Positions 53,330 through 63,796 are shown, counted from the stretch's first letter. The stretch is 64,000 nucleotides of DNA from an uncultured Sphingomonas sp. (GCF_937871615.1 NZ_CALMPA010000011.1:62001-126000); one strand, 5' to 3'. Program-made: numbers and translations. Notes: generated from the letters alone by a model not told the origin.

Positions 53330-53743
53330 ATGACGAGCAGCAAGGCGACGAAGCGTCCGCCCATCCACATGATCGACACCGAAGCCGATACACTCACCAA
53401 TCTCGCGATCAGCGTCGAGGAGCGGCTGCCGCAGGTCAGCGCGCTGCTGATGGAGGAGATCGGCCGCGCCAATGTGCACAGCGCCGCGCGGATGCCGCGC
53501 GATGTGGTGACGATGCGGGCCAGCGTGGAATTCGTCGACGAAGCGAGCGGCGCGGCGCGCACCGTCCAGCTCGTCTATCCCGGTGACGCCGATATTTCCG
53601 CCGGGCGCGTCTCGATCCTCACGCCGGTGGGCGCGGGGCTGATCGGGCTGCGCGAGGGCCAGTCGATCCAGTGGCCGGATCGCGAGGGGCATTATCGCAA
53701 GCTCTCGATCGTCAAGGTGACGCAGGCGCCGCAAGCCGCCTGA
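53330..53743 (+). CDS. Rnk-like nucleoside diphosphate kinase regulator (GreA/GreB C-terminal domain)
   Basis: This is a small RNA-polymerase-binding protein of the Rnk type. The 137 residues have an N-terminal helical part (ADTLTNLAISVEERLPQVSA) and the GreA/B C-terminal fold (VEFVDEASGAARTVQLVYPG, then RVSILTPVGAGLIGLREGQS). It lacks the long coiled-coil of GreA. It stands alone between lrp and an RcnB-like gene. Confidence 0.82.
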   Translation: MTSSKATKRPPIHMIDTEADTLTNLAISVEERLPQVSALLMEEIGRANVHSAARMPRDVVTMRASVEFVDEASGAARTVQLVYPGDADISAGRVSILTPVGAGLIGLREGQSIQWPDREGHYRKLSIVKVTQAPQAA

Positions 53744-53798
53744 TCGCGCGCGATGCGATGCGGCCGCCGATGCATGGGCACCGGCGGCCCGAATCCGC

Positions 53799-54305
53799 TT
53801 ACCAATAGAAGTTGCGGATCACGTCGACAACGATGCCGCGCCGGTAATCGACCAGCAGCACGTCGTTATAATGGCGCACCCAGCGTGTGTTGGCGCGCGC
53901 CGGCGGCAGGCGATAGCGCCATGGATCAACGATCCAGTAACGCTGGCCGAAATAGCTCGGCGCGATGCGGGAACCGGCGCGGAACGTCTGATAACGGAAC
54001 GGCGCCTTCCAGTTGCCGCGCGCATAGAGATTGCGGTTCTGGTTGCGCCAGCCGCGCCAGTCGTCGCGCCCCCAGGCACGATCGCGATCGCGCAGATCCT
54101 CCCGATAATTCTGCCGCGCGTCACGCACGTCGCGCTGCTCGCGGCGCACGTCGTGGCGGTCGCCATGGCGGCGCGCCTGATCGAGTTCATATTGCTGCTG
54201 GCGGATATCCTGCCGATCGCGGCGCAGATCCTGATTCGTCTGCGCCGACACGACCGCCGGGAAAGCGGTGGCCGCCATCAGCACGCCGAGGATCAATTTA
54301 CGCAT
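53799..54305 (-). CDS. RcnB-family periplasmic protein
   Basis: This 168-residue exported protein may take part in metal homeostasis or the envelope. It starts at ATG 54305 with GGAGAATCTCG just upstream and has a Sec signal (LILGVLMAATAFPAVVSAQ). An Arg/Asp-rich middle (QDLRRDRQDIRQQQYELDQA) leads to the family C-terminus LPPARANTRWVRHYNDVLLV and DYRRGIVVDVIRNFYW. The binding partner is unknown. Confidence 0.78.
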   Translation of the reverse strand: MRKLILGVLMAATAFPAVVSAQTNQDLRRDRQDIRQQQYELDQARRHGDRHDVRREQRDVRDARQNYREDLRDRDRAWGRDDWRGWRNQNRNLYARGNWKAPFRYQTFRAGSRIAPSYFGQRYWIVDPWRYRLPPARANTRWVRHYNDVLLVDYRRGIVVDVIRNFYW

Positions 54306-54428
54306 CGAGATTCTCCTTTTCCCTCTGGTGGCCCGGCATGGATGCCGCGCCGCCACGGTCAGGAGTTATCGGGATGCGCCGCTGAACGGAGCGCGAACGC
54401 GCCGGTCAGCAACCAGCAAGCTCATGCG

Positions 54429-54899
54429 TTACGGGGTATCGCGCCCGCCGCCCGGGCCGCCGCCGCCCATGCCGGGGGCGCCCACCGCGCCGATATTGCC
54501 GAACAGATCGGAGAAGAATCCGCGCGTCCGCCCAAGCGTTGGCGTGGTTTTCTTGTCGGGCCGGATCGAGACCACCTGCTCCTCGCCCGAGCGGCGCACC
54601 GCGCTGACCGTGCCATTGCGATCGAAGCTGATCCGCAGCGTCAGTTGATCCTTCGGCTTGGGCAGGTTGAACGCCAGATTGCGGCTATCGCGCGAGATAT
54701 AATACCAGTCGCCCTGATTGAATTGCGCGGCGAAGGTCGGGTGGCCGAGCGTGGCGAGCACCGAATCACGATTATCGACGCCAGGCTCGATCGCGTTCAC
54801 CAGATCGGCATCGACGATATAGCCCTGATGCGACCGAAGCGGGACACAGCCCGCGAGCACGATCCCGGCGAGCGCGGCGATCAGAATGGGTTGGCGCAT
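54429..54899 (-). CDS. bamE: Outer-membrane assembly lipoprotein BamE (SmpA/OmlA)
   Basis: BamE is part of the BAM complex that inserts outer-membrane proteins. From ATG 54899 the protein has 156 residues with a lipobox LAGC (LIAALAGIVLAGCVPLRSHQ). The SmpA/OmlA core follows (NAIEPGVDNRDSVLATLGHP, then TFAAQFNQGDWYYISRDSRN). The C-terminus is Gly-rich (GMGGGGPGGGRDTP). It is divergent from the cytochrome chaperone gene, with starts about 110 bases apart. Confidence 0.88.
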   Translation of the reverse strand: MRQPILIAALAGIVLAGCVPLRSHQGYIVDADLVNAIEPGVDNRDSVLATLGHPTFAAQFNQGDWYYISRDSRNLAFNLPKPKDQLTLRISFDRNGTVSAVRRSGEEQVVSIRPDKKTTPTLGRTRGFFSDLFGNIGAVGAPGMGGGGPGGGRDTP

Positions 54900-55011
54900 G
54901 CATACTCCGCGAACATTGGGCGTGCGCGGTACGTTGCGTCCGCGGTCGAACGCCTCAATATGCCGGGGCGGACGACGACACAAGGCAATGACGAGAAGGG
55001 TAGGAACGAGC

Positions 55012-55521
55012 GTGGGCTTCTTCGACAGGTTCCGAAAGGCGCCGCAACAGGATGCGGCATTGCCGCTGTATCTGGCGGGGGTGGCCGTTGCGCGCCAGCC
55101 GCACTGGTATCTTGAGGGCGCGGTGCCCGATACGCTGGACGGGCGCTTCGACATGGTGGCGGCGATCACCGCCTTCGTGCTGATGCGGCTGGAGAGCGAC
55201 CCGACCACCGGGCAGACGATCGCGCATCTCACCGAACGCTTCATCGACGATATGGACGCGCAGGTGCGCCAGATCGGCTTTGGCGACATGGTGGTGGGAA
55301 AACAGGTCGGGCGGATGATGGGGATGCTCGGCGGGCGGCTCGGCGCGTATCGCGAAGGCGTGGCGACGGGCGATCTCGATACCGCGCTCGCGCGCAATCT
55401 CTATCGCGGCGCCCCGCCCGCGCCCGCCGCCGTGGCGCATGTGCGCGATTCCCTGCTCGCCTTTCACGCGACGCTGGCGGCGACGCCGCTCGACGCGCTC
55501 GACCGGGGGGAATTGCCGTGA
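55012..55521 (+). CDS. Ubiquinol-cytochrome c chaperone (CBP3-like)
   Basis: This is an assembly factor for the cytochrome bc1 complex. From GTG 55012 it has 169 residues; ATG 54988 gives eight more. The family segments are ALPLYLAGVAVARQPHWYLE, then DGRFDMVAAITAFVLMRLES and AHLTERFIDDMDAQVRQIGF. It overlaps the yceD gene by 4 bases, a pair usual in Sphingomonadales-like genomes. Confidence 0.85.
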   Translation: MGFFDRFRKAPQQDAALPLYLAGVAVARQPHWYLEGAVPDTLDGRFDMVAAITAFVLMRLESDPTTGQTIAHLTERFIDDMDAQVRQIGFGDMVVGKQVGRMMGMLGGRLGAYREGVATGDLDTALARNLYRGAPPAPAAVAHVRDSLLAFHATLAATPLDALDRGELP

Positions 55522-56039
55522 CACCGGAATTTTCCCGCCCCGAACGGCTCGACACGATCGGCGGCGAGCCGCGCATCGTGGAAATCGCCGCCGATGCAGA
55601 GGAGCGCCGGCGGCTCGCCGGGCGTTTCGGGCTGATCGCGATCGACCGGCTCGCCGCGACCTTCACCATTCATCGCGACGCCACCGGCATCCGCGCCGAC
55701 GGGCGAGTGGTAGCGGGCGTGACGCAAGCCTGTTCGGTAACAGGCGATCCGCTGCCCGCTACGGTGGACGAGAAAGTCGCGCTGCGCTTCGTCGCGGCGG
55801 GCGATGCCACCGAAGACGAAGTGGAACTGGGCGAGGATGCGCTGGACACAATCGAGATCGAGGGCGGCGCGATCGACCTTGGCGAAGCCGCGGCGGAAAC
55901 GCTGATGCTGGCGCTCGATCCCTTCCCACGCCAGCCGCGCGCGGCGGAGGCGCTGCGCGCGGCTGGCGTGGTGGCGGAGGATCAGGCCGGCCCGTTCAGC
56001 GCGCTCGCCTCGCTGAAGGACAAGCTCGGCAAGCGATAG
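55518..56039 (+). CDS. yceD: YceD/DUF177 family protein
   Basis: YceD is linked to ribosome assembly, often preceding rpmF. The 173-residue protein has RFGLIAIDRLAATFTIHRDA, then TQACSVTGDPLPATVDEKVA and the family-type acidic middle LGEDALDTIEIEGGAIDLGE. The usual Cys pair before rpmF is reduced to one (QACSVTG). No rpmF follows; the next gene is on the other strand. Confidence 0.85.
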   Translation: MTPEFSRPERLDTIGGEPRIVEIAADAEERRRLAGRFGLIAIDRLAATFTIHRDATGIRADGRVVAGVTQACSVTGDPLPATVDEKVALRFVAAGDATEDEVELGEDALDTIEIEGGAIDLGEAAAETLMLALDPFPRQPRAAEALRAAGVVAEDQAGPFSALASLKDKLGKR

Positions 56040-56082
56040 CGCGCGAGGTTCACGAAGTTCACGCCTACTGGTCGCGCGACGA

Positions 56083-56622
56083 TCAGTGTCGATTCGGCCC
56101 CAATGTCGCGTCCACGTCGCGCGGGCGGACGAAGCGGGTGAGCGTCGCGCGTGCCGGCGCGGCATCGGCCCAATCGTCGATATCGAAGGTCATTTCCGCG
56201 ATGGTCGCGGTGGGATATTTTTCCTCCACCGCGCCACGCAGCGCGCCATCGTCATGCGGCACGAGCAAGAGGACGAGATCCTCCAGCCCCGGATTGTGCC
56301 CGATCAGCAGCAGGCGGTCCGCGTCCGCCGGTGTTTCGCGAATCACATCGAGCAGCATCGCGGAGGAGGCGAGATAGACGCGGCGATCCCATGCCGGCGC
56401 GATCGGCGCGCCATAGCCGATGGCGACCTCGCCGATCGTCTCGACCACGCGCGCGGCGGGCGAGGCGACGACATGATCGAATGCGAGGCCGAGCGATCGC
56501 ATATGGCGCCCCATCGCCTTCGCCGCACGCCGCCCCTTGGCATTGAGCGGGCGATCGAAATCGCGCGCGACCGGATCGTCCCACCCGGATTTGGCGTGGC
56601 GCAGCAGCGTCAGCGTCTTCAC
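56083..56622 (-). CDS. sixA: Phosphohistidine phosphatase SixA
   Basis: SixA removes phosphate from histidine of phosphotransfer proteins. It starts at GTG 56622 (MKTLTLLRHAKSGWDD), 179 residues. The phosphoglycerate-mutase fold has the catalytic His9 in LLRHAKSG and LLLIGHNPGLEDLVLLL with the second His. The frame runs upstream into the helicase gene, where the sequence is antisense. It follows the helicase stop by 16 bases. Confidence 0.9.
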   Translation of the reverse strand: MKTLTLLRHAKSGWDDPVARDFDRPLNAKGRRAAKAMGRHMRSLGLAFDHVVASPAARVVETIGEVAIGYGAPIAPAWDRRVYLASSAMLLDVIRETPADADRLLLIGHNPGLEDLVLLLVPHDDGALRGAVEEKYPTATIAEMTFDIDDWADAAPARATLTRFVRPRDVDATLGPNRH

Positions 56623-56638
56623 GAGCGGGGAATCTCCG

Positions 56639-59362
56639 TCAGGCCGGTCGGGCGGGAGCAGCCTCATGCCCCAGACGCGCCTCGGAGGAAAGACGCCGCC
56701 GCACCCGCGCGATCGCTTCATCGAGCGGCACGCGCGCTGTCGCCACCCCCGGCGGGAAAGCGGCGAGCAGACGCGAGGGCATCGCGGCGGAAAGCAGCAC
56801 GAACGCGCCGCGATCCCGCGCCGATCGGATGAGCCGCCCGAACGCCTGCGCCAGCCGCGCGCGGACGATGCGATCGTCATAGGCGCTGCCACCCCCCGCC
56901 AGCCGCCGCGCGGCATGGAGCACGCTCGGCTTGGGCCACGGCACGCCCTCCATCACCACCAGCCGCAGCGACGTGCCGGGCACATCCACCCCGTCGCGCA
57001 GCGCATCGGTGCCGAGCAGCGAGGCGTGCGGATCGTCACGAAAGATATCGACCAAGGTGCCCGTGTCGATCGGATCGACATGCTGCGCGTGGAGCGGCAG
57101 CCCCGCGCGCGCCAGCCGGTCGGCGATCGCGGCATGGACGCCGCGCAGCCGGCGGATCGCGGTGAACAGCCCCAATGTCCCGCCCCCCGCCGCCTCGATC
57201 AGCCGGGCATAGGCATTGGCGAGCGCCGCCTGATCCCCGCGCTTCACATCGGTGACGATCAGCACCTCGGCGCAACTGGCGTAATCGAATGGGCTGGCCG
57301 CCTCGAACCGTTCCGGCGGCAGCGCGAGATGCGGCGCGCCGACCCGTGCCTCGGCGGCGTGCCAATCCCCCCCGGCGGTGAGCGTCGCGGAGGTGACGAG
57401 CGCGCCATGCGCGGGCTTCAGCACCACTTCGGCGAAGGGCCGCGTCGGATCGAGCCAGTGGCGCCGCAACCCGATGTCGAATTCCCGCCCCTCGATCCGG
57501 TCGACCACCAGCCAGTCGACGAAATCCGCGTCCGCCGGGCCACCGATCCGCGCGAGCAGCGACAGCCATGAGGCGACCGTTTCCGCGCGCCAGCCGAGCG
57601 AGGCGATCGCGCCCTCGATCCGCGCGCGCGCCGGGCCGTCCATCCAGTCCGGCGCCTCGGCCAGCACCGCCTCCAGCCGCTTGCCAAGCGTGACGAGCGG
57701 GCGCAGCAGCGCGTCGAGCGCTTGCGCGGCGGGGCCGGCGGCCTCGATCAGTTGCGCAGGCGGCTCGGCGATCTCGGTTTCAAGGCCATAGCCCGCGTCA
57801 CCGGCCTGTTCGGCGCGGGCATAGACAAGGCCGCGCACCGCGCCGAGCAGCGCCTCGACCGGGCCGAACGGCGCCCCTTCCGCCAGCCGCGACAGCCAGC
57901 CGTCGGATGCCAGCGCCTGCGCCGCCGTCACCGCATCGCTGATCGCCGCGCCGCCGCCCTCGTCGTAACTCGCGACATCGGAAAGCCGCGCGGCGAGCCC
58001 GCGCCGCCGTCCCCGGCTGCTCCCTTCGGGGCCGATGATCCAGCGGCGCAGCTCAATCGTCTCCTGTCCGGTAAGCGCGGTGGAGAACATCCCGTCGGCG
58101 GCATCGAACAGGTGATGGCCTTCGTCGAACACATAGCGCGTCGGGCGAGTCGCGAGTTCGCGCCCGCGCGCTGCGTTGACCATCACCAGCGCGTGATTGG
58201 CGATGACGATATCCGCCTCGTTCGAGGCGCGCGTGGCGCGTTCGATGAAGCATTTGCGGTAATGCGGGCAGCCGGCATAAACGCATTCGCCGCGCCGGTC
58301 GGTCAGCGCGGTCGATCCGTTGCGGCGAAACAGGGTGACGAGCCAGCCGGGCAGATCGCCCCCCACCATATCGCCATCCGCGCTATACGCCGCCCATCGC
58401 GCGACGAGCTGCGCGAGCACCGCCGCGCGGCCCGCGAATCCGCCTTGCAGCGCATCCTCCAGATTGAGCAGGCAGAGATAATTCTCCCGCCCCTTGCGCG
58501 TCACCACGCGCGCCCTGCGCACATCTGCATCGGGATGCAGCCGCGTGGTTTCGTGCGCGAGCTGGCGTTGCAGCGCCTTGGTATAGGTGCTGATCCACAC
58601 CGCGCCCTGCGCCTGTTCCGCCCATAGCGAAGCGGGCGCGAGATAGCCCAATGTCTTGCCGATCCCCGTCCCCGCCTCGGCCAGCACGAGATTGGGCGAA
58701 TCGCGCGCGATTCGTGGCGCGAAGGCGGCGGCGGCGGCCCCGGCATAAGCGCGCTGGCCGGGGCGCGGCTCACGAGTCGCGCCGGTAAGCGCGGCGAGTC
58801 TTTCCTGCACCGCGTCAGGCGCGAGCGAGACGGTGCGCGGCAGCGCGCGCGGCGCGGCCTCTTCCCATTCGGGCAGGCGCGAGAACAGCCAGCGCTCATT
58901 GCCCTTGGGCCGCGTGATTCGATCGGCGAGCAAGGGCGCCCACGGCCAGCGCAACCGGGCGAGCGTCTGCGCGGCGGTCCACGCGCCTTCGCGTTCGGGC
59001 CAGTCGCCTTCAGGGATCGCCAGCAGCCGTTCGGCGGCGGCGAGCAGGAACGACGCGATCGCGGCATCGTCGGCGGGCACGTCCAGCCCGGTGACGGCGG
59101 CCAGCCCCTTGGGTGTCGGCACCATGAAGCGCGCCGGGCGGAGAAAGGCGAACAGCTCCAGCACGTCCAGCCCGGACAGATCGGCATAGCCGAGCCTCTG
59201 CCCGATCAGCGGCGCGTTGAGCAGGATCACCGGCGTGTCGGCGGCGATGCGGATCGCCTCGCCGCGCCCGATCGCGCGCGTCTCGCCATCGCGCGCGATC
59301 CACGTGCCCGAATGGCTGGCATGAAGCGCGGGATAGGGAAACGCGGTCACGCCCCCCGCCAT
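56639..59362 (-). CDS. DinG-like ATP-dependent DNA helicase
   Basis: This is a superfamily 2 helicase, with iron-sulphur cysteines and family-DinG motifs, probably in DNA repair. Counted from ATG 59362 (GTG 59350 is possible) it has 907 residues. Motifs are Walker [15 protein letters not shown], the four-Cys cluster region ([15 protein letters not shown] and an earlier ENYLCLLN), DEGH in [11 protein letters not shown], and motif [16 protein letters not shown]. It is divergent from sucC. Confidence 0.87.
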   Translation of the reverse strand: MAGGVTAFPYPALHASHSGTWIARDGETRAIGRGEAIRIAADTPVILLNAPLIGQRLGYADLSGLDVLELFAFLRPARFMVPTPKGLAAVTGLDVPADDAAIASFLLAAAERLLAIPEGDWPEREGAWTAAQTLARLRWPWAPLLADRITRPKGNERWLFSRLPEWEEAAPRALPRTVSLAPDAVQERLAALTGATREPRPGQRAYAGAAAAAFAPRIARDSPNLVLAEAGTGIGKTLGYLAPASLWAEQAQGAVWISTYTKALQRQLAHETTRLHPDADVRRARVVTRKGRENYLCLLNLEDALQGGFAGRAAVLAQLVARWAAYSADGDMVGGDLPGWLVTLFRRNGSTALTDRRGECVYAGCPHYRKCFIERATRASNEADIVIANHALVMVNAARGRELATRPTRYVFDEGHHLFDAADGMFSTALTGQETIELRRWIIGPEGSSRGRRRGLAARLSDVASYDEGGGAAISDAVTAAQALASDGWLSRLAEGAPFGPVEALLGAVRGLVYARAEQAGDAGYGLETEIAEPPAQLIEAAGPAAQALDALLRPLVTLGKRLEAVLAEAPDWMDGPARARIEGAIASLGWRAETVASWLSLLARIGGPADADFVDWLVVDRIEGREFDIGLRRHWLDPTRPFAEVVLKPAHGALVTSATLTAGGDWHAAEARVGAPHLALPPERFEAASPFDYASCAEVLIVTDVKRGDQAALANAYARLIEAAGGGTLGLFTAIRRLRGVHAAIADRLARAGLPLHAQHVDPIDTGTLVDIFRDDPHASLLGTDALRDGVDVPGTSLRLVVMEGVPWPKPSVLHAARRLAGGGSAYDDRIVRARLAQAFGRLIRSARDRGAFVLLSAAMPSRLLAAFPPGVATARVPLDEAIARVRRRLSSEARLGHEAAPARPA

Positions 59363-59501
59363 GCGCCGCGCGGAACAGATTGGCAACCGGGGGCGGCGGG
59401 CAAACCGCGTCTTCGTGCCGCACTGCAACAGCGGGGGTGGATTCCCCGGCGGCTGTGTGCTTAAGGCCGCCTGTTTTCCTTATGGTGAGGCCGCGCATCC
59501 C

Positions 59502-60701
59502 ATGAACATCCACGAATATCAGGCCAAGGAACTGCTCGCAAAGTTCGGCGTTCCCGTTCCCGCCGGCTTTGCCGCGATGACCGTCGACGAGGCGGTTGAA
59601 GCGTCGAAGAAGCTCCCTGGGCCGCTCTATGTCGTCAAGGCGCAGATTCACGCCGGCGGGCGCGGCAAGGGCAAGTTCAAGGAACTGCCGCCGGAAGCCA
59701 AGGGCGGCGTCCGCCTCGCCAAGACCGCCGACGAAGTGCGCGCGGCGGCGACCGACATGCTCGGCAACACGCTGGTGACGATCCAGACCGGCGAGCACGG
59801 CAAGCAGGTCAACCGCCTGTACGTCACCGATGGCGTTGATATCGCGAAGGAATTCTACCTCGCGCTGCTCGTCGATCGCGCCACGGGGCGCGTCGCCTTC
59901 GTCGTTTCGACCGAGGGCGGGATGGACATCGAGACCGTCGCGCACGACACGCCGGAAAAGATCCACACGTTCGACGTTGATCCCGCGACCGGCTTCATGC
60001 CGCATCATGGCCGCGCGGTCGCCAACGCGCTGGGGCTGACCGGCGATCTCGCCAAGCAGGCGCAGAGCCTGGCCGGCAAGGTCTATGACGCGTTCCTCGG
60101 CACCGATGCCTCGCAGATCGAGATCAACCCGCTCGCCGTGACCGAGGATAACAAGCTGATGGTGCTCGACGCCAAGGTCGGCTTCGACGGCAATGCGATG
60201 TTCCGCCACAAGGATCTCGCCGAGCTGCGCGACGAGACCGAGGAAGACCCGGCCGAGCTGGAAGCATCGAAGTACGACCTCGCCTATATCAAGCTCGATG
60301 GCGATATCGGCTGCATGGTCAACGGCGCGGGCCTCGCCATGGCGACGATGGACATCATCAAGCTCAATGGCATGTTCCCGGCCAACTTCCTCGACGTGGG
60401 CGGCGGCGCCACCACCGAGAAGGTGACGGCGGCGTTCAAGATCATTCTCGCCGATCCGGCGGTGAAGGGCATCCTCGTCAACATCTTCGGCGGGATCATG
60501 AAGTGCGACATCATCGCCGAAGGCATCGTCGCCGCGGCGAAGGAAGTGAACCTCTCGGTGCCGCTCGTCGTCCGGCTTGAGGGCACGAACGTCGAGAAGG
60601 GCAAGGAGATTCTCTCCGGCTCCGGCCTCGCGATCGTCCCCGCCAACGATCTGGGCGATGCCGCCCGCAAGATCGTCGCGGAAGTGAAGAAGGCGGCCTG
60701 A
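59502..60701 (+). CDS. sucC: Succinyl-CoA synthetase beta subunit SucC
   Basis: SucC joins with SucD to convert succinyl-CoA to succinate in the TCA cycle with ATP or GTP formation. From ATG 59502 ([20 protein letters not shown]) it has 399 residues, typical. The ATP-grasp domain has [15 protein letters not shown] and [20 protein letters not shown], and the C-terminus has [20 protein letters not shown] and [16 protein letters not shown]. sucD is not next to it; etfB follows after a terminator. Confidence 0.96.
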   Translation: MNIHEYQAKELLAKFGVPVPAGFAAMTVDEAVEASKKLPGPLYVVKAQIHAGGRGKGKFKELPPEAKGGVRLAKTADEVRAAATDMLGNTLVTIQTGEHGKQVNRLYVTDGVDIAKEFYLALLVDRATGRVAFVVSTEGGMDIETVAHDTPEKIHTFDVDPATGFMPHHGRAVANALGLTGDLAKQAQSLAGKVYDAFLGTDASQIEINPLAVTEDNKLMVLDAKVGFDGNAMFRHKDLAELRDETEEDPAELEASKYDLAYIKLDGDIGCMVNGAGLAMATMDIIKLNGMFPANFLDVGGGATTEKVTAAFKIILADPAVKGILVNIFGGIMKCDIIAEGIVAAAKEVNLSVPLVVRLEGTNVEKGKEILSGSGLAIVPANDLGDAARKIVAEVKKAA

Positions 60702-60756
60702 TCGCCAGCCTTGCGCTCCCCCTCGATCCGGGGAACGCGACGCGCCAGAACAACGA

Positions 60757-60793
60757 AGCGGCGACGGGAGTTTTTTCCGTCGCCGCTTTTTTT
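60757..60793 (+). terminator. Intrinsic terminator after sucC
   Basis: AGCGGCGACGG and CCGTCGCCGCT form an 11-base stem around GAGTTTTTT, followed by seven T. This is a strong Rho-independent terminator 55 bases after the sucC stop. The remaining 195 bases before etfB probably hold its promoter, which I cannot place. Confidence 0.92.
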
Positions 60794-60988
60794 GTGGCGC
60801 GACATCGCGCATCGCCCGGCGCAAGGTTTTTCCCGCAAACCCCACGATTCCGTAACGATATTACGCGCGCGCTTCCCCGCATCGGCGGAGCGGATCGCCG
60901 GCCAATGGCCGTTTGGGCTGGACTTGCGCTGATTCTGCTGCATTAGCGAACCCGTTGTTCGAAGATAGCGCCAATGGAGACACAGCCG

Positions 60989-61738
60989 ATGAAGGTGCTG
61001 GTGCCGGTCAAGCGGGTGCTTGACTATAATGTGAAGCCCCGCGTGAAGGCGGATGGCTCGGGTGTCGACCTCGCCAATGTGAAGATGTCGATGAACCCGT
61101 TCGACGAAATCGCGGTCGAGGAAGCGATCCGCCTCAAGGAAAAGGGCGTCGCGACCGAGATCGTCGCGGTGTCGATCGGCGAGGCGAAGGCGCAGGAAAC
61201 GTTGCGCACCGCGCTGGCGATGGGCGCGGATCGCGCGATCCTCGTCACCTCGGACGAGAAGGTCGAGCCGCTTGGCGTCGCCAAACTGCTGAAGGCGATC
61301 GCCGATGAGGAGCAGCCCGGTCTCGTGATCCTCGGCAAGCAGGCGATCGACGACGACAACAACCAGACCGGCCAGATGCTCGGCGCGCTCACCGGCTGGG
61401 GCCAGGGCACGTTCGCATCGAAGGTCGAGGTCGAGGGCGATTTCGTCACCGTCACGCGCGAAGTGGATGGCGGATCGGAGACCGAGAAGCTCAAGCTTCC
61501 GGCGATCGTCACCACCGATCTGCGCCTCAATGAGCCGCGCTACGCCTCGCTGCCCAACATCATGAAGGCGAAATCCAAGCCGCTCGCGACCAAGACGCCC
61601 GCCGATTACGGCGTCGATGTGTCCCCGCGCCTCGCCACGCTCAAGGTGGTCGAGCCGGCGAAGCGCACCGCGGGCGTCAAGGTCGCCGACGTTGACGAAC
61701 TGGTGGCCAAACTCAAGGCGATGGGAGTCGCGAAATGA
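60989..61738 (+). CDS. etfB: Electron transfer flavoprotein beta subunit EtfB
   Basis: EtfB and EtfA carry electrons from acyl-CoA dehydrogenases to the quinone pool. I start it at ATG 60989 ([20 protein letters not shown]), giving 249 residues as usual; ATG 60974 adds five. The AMP-binding and interface segments are [20 protein letters not shown] and [20 protein letters not shown]. It overlaps etfA by 4 bases. Confidence 0.95.
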   Translation: MKVLVPVKRVLDYNVKPRVKADGSGVDLANVKMSMNPFDEIAVEEAIRLKEKGVATEIVAVSIGEAKAQETLRTALAMGADRAILVTSDEKVEPLGVAKLLKAIADEEQPGLVILGKQAIDDDNNQTGQMLGALTGWGQGTFASKVEVEGDFVTVTREVDGGSETEKLKLPAIVTTDLRLNEPRYASLPNIMKAKSKPLATKTPADYGVDVSPRLATLKVVEPAKRTAGVKVADVDELVAKLKAMGVAK

Positions 61739-62664
61739 AGACGCTCGTGTGGGTTGAGCATGACGGTTCGGCTGTCAAGGATGCCACGCTCGCCGTCGTC
61801 ACCGCCGCGTCGCAGTTGGGCGAAGTCCATCTGCTCGTCGCGGGGCAGGGCGTGGGCGCGGTTGCCGCCGAAGCCGCGAAGATCGCGGGCGTGGGCAAGG
61901 TCCATGTCGCGGACGACGCGGCCTATGCCCATGCGCTGGCCGAGAATGTCGCGCCGCTCGTCGCGTCGCTGATGGAAACGCATGATGCGTTCCTCGCGCC
62001 GGCCACCAGCAACGGCAAGAATATCGCGCCGCGCGTCGCCGCGCTGCTCGATGTGATGCAGATCAGCGATATCCTGTCGGTTGAGGGCGCGGACACGTTC
62101 ACCCGCCCGATCTATGCCGGCAACGCCATCGCCACCGTGCAGACGAAGGACGCCAAGAAGGTCATCACCGTGCGCGGCACCGCGTTCGAGAAGGCGGCGA
62201 CCAGCGGCGGCGCGGGCGCGATCGAGGCGGTCGCGGGCAAGGGCGATTCGGGCGTGTCGACCTATATCGGCAGCGAGATCGCCAAGTCCGAGCGGCCTGA
62301 ACTGACCAGCGCGAAGATCATCGTGTCCGGCGGTCGCGCGTTGCAGAACAGCGAAAACTTCCACGCGATCATCGAGCCGCTCGCCGACAAGCTCGGCGCG
62401 GGCGTCGGCGCGAGCCGCGCGGCGGTGGACGCGGGCTACGTCCCCAACGACTATCAGGTCGGCCAGACCGGCAAGATCGTCGCCCCGGAAGTCTATATCG
62501 CGGTCGGCATTTCGGGCGCGATCCAGCACCTTGCGGGGATGAAGGATTCCAAGACGATCATCGCGATCAACAAGGACGAGGACGCCCCGATCTTCCAGGT
62601 CGCGGACATCGGCCTGGTCGGCGATCTGTTCAAGGTCGTGCCGGAGCTGACGCAAAAGCTCTAA
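61735..62664 (+). CDS. etfA: Electron transfer flavoprotein alpha subunit EtfA
   Basis: EtfA holds the FAD of the heterodimer. The 309-residue protein has the N-terminal [20 protein letters not shown]. The C-terminal FAD site includes [20 protein letters not shown], then [20 protein letters not shown] and [20 protein letters not shown]. Stop is followed by hairpins and a strong terminator. Confidence 0.96.
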   Translation: MKTLVWVEHDGSAVKDATLAVVTAASQLGEVHLLVAGQGVGAVAAEAAKIAGVGKVHVADDAAYAHALAENVAPLVASLMETHDAFLAPATSNGKNIAPRVAALLDVMQISDILSVEGADTFTRPIYAGNAIATVQTKDAKKVITVRGTAFEKAATSGGAGAIEAVAGKGDSGVSTYIGSEIAKSERPELTSAKIIVSGGRALQNSENFHAIIEPLADKLGAGVGASRAAVDAGYVPNDYQVGQTGKIVAPEVYIAVGISGAIQHLAGMKDSKTIIAINKDEDAPIFQVADIGLVGDLFKVVPELTQKL

Positions 62665-62751
62665 GCCGGCGGAACACAGTTCCGCGGCGGTGCCCGCGCG
62701 AAGCAAGGGCATAGAGCCACGGCCGGCCGGCGCCGCCACAGCGGCGTCCGA

Positions 62752-62776
62752 CGACGCGGGACTTGCTCCCGCGTCG
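62752..62776. other. Perfect hairpin downstream of etfA
   Basis: CGACGCGGGA and TCCCGCGTCG form a 10-base stem with a 5-base loop CTTGC. There is no T tract, so this is not a classic terminator. It may protect mRNA ends or form part of a small intergenic repeat; the 224-base gap also has a GCGCCGCC hairpin just upstream. Confidence 0.5.
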
Positions 62777-62783
62777 GGCCAGT

Positions 62784-62828
62784 AGAAAAAACAGGCGGCG
62801 CCTCGCGAGAGACGCCGCCTGTTTCTTT
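62784..62828. terminator. Bidirectional terminator between etfA and the PEPxxWA gene
   Basis: CAGGCGGCG (62792-62800) pairs with CGCCGCCTG (62813-62821). TTTCTTT follows on the plus strand, and an A-run (62786-62791) gives a T tract on the minus strand. It lies between the convergent etfA and sorting-signal protein genes. Confidence 0.88.
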
Positions 62829-62888
62829 ATCCGACAAATCACACGTCAGCGGGAGGGCGGTCGGTTGCCGGCCTCCCGCGCCACAATG

Positions 62889-63551
62889 TCAGGCGAAGTT
62901 GACGCTGGTGGTGGCGCGCTTGCGACGCATCGCCGCGCCAACCGCGCCCATGCCCAGGATCATCAACGCCCAGGTGGCCGGCTCGGGGACCGCGCCTGCC
63001 AGCCCCGCGCCGCCCAGCGTCAGGTTGCCGACCGTCGGCCAGCGGACGCCGTTCTGGACCGCTGAAAAGCTGAGGCTGTTGATCCCGCTCGTCGATACGA
63101 AGCCGACGAAGCTGTTCGTTGCCGCGTTGGTCAACGTATAGTTGAAATTGCCGCTGGCGTCGGAAACCGTGAAATTCACCCCGCCATTGATGTAATTTCC
63201 GCCGAAATCGGTCGGAAAGAAAAGGCCACCGGCCCCAAATACGCCGCCGGTGAAATTGGAGAGGGTAATGGGGTCGGTCGCGGTATTCGTCGACAGCCAG
63301 TGAGACGCGCCCGCACCCTCACCATACAGACCATTGGCCGCCGACGCGGTATAGCCATAGCCGCCCGCCGCGCGGGTTATCGGCGAACCGATATAGACGT
63401 GAGAACCCAGATCGCTGAACGTATCCACGCCCGGCGCCGAAATCGCCGCGAGGAACGCGGCCTGATCGGTATAAACGGTAACCTGCGCGCTGGCCCCGCC
63501 GGCAACAACCAGTGCCAGCGGCGCGGCACACCGCAAAAGCGTCTTCATCAT
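62889..63551 (-). CDS. PEPxxWA-CTERM sorting domain protein, exported
   Basis: This 220-residue surface or extracellular-matrix protein starts at ATG 63551, with a GGGAGAAAG Shine-Dalgarno. It has a Sec signal (LLRCAAPLALVVAGGASAQ) and a beta-rich, Gly/Asn/Ser-rich body. The C-terminal tripartite sorting signal is VPEPATWALMILGMGAVG, then AAMRRKR. Such proteins are thought to be processed by an exosortase-like system, which is not in the window. The function of the body is unknown. Confidence 0.82.
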   Translation of the reverse strand: MMKTLLRCAAPLALVVAGGASAQVTVYTDQAAFLAAISAPGVDTFSDLGSHVYIGSPITRAAGGYGYTASAANGLYGEGAGASHWLSTNTATDPITLSNFTGGVFGAGGLFFPTDFGGNYINGGVNFTVSDASGNFNYTLTNAATNSFVGFVSTSGINSLSFSAVQNGVRWPTVGNLTLGGAGLAGAVPEPATWALMILGMGAVGAAMRRKRATTSVNFA

Positions 63552-63796
63552 TTCACTTTCTCCCGGTTTCGCGTTTTCGCACACAGCCGCGCATCGCAGC
63601 GCCGCCACAATCCACACCGCCGCCCCTCGCGAGCCGGATAGCGGAATGGTTAAGCCGTTTTCACCGTAAGGCAGTTGTTTCACATACGAAACCACAATTT
63701 CAGCGCACGCCGTCTCACAACGGGATGGTGCGCGGATCGCCATCGCGCGCGCAGCGGAGATTTTCCTTCCACGGAAAAGATTACTAACCTCGCGCC

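Noticed and set aside
60794-60988. Candidate promoter of etfB with TTGCGC then CATTAG spacing
   Set aside because: Neither element is close enough to a known consensus in this GC-rich region to be placed with confidence.
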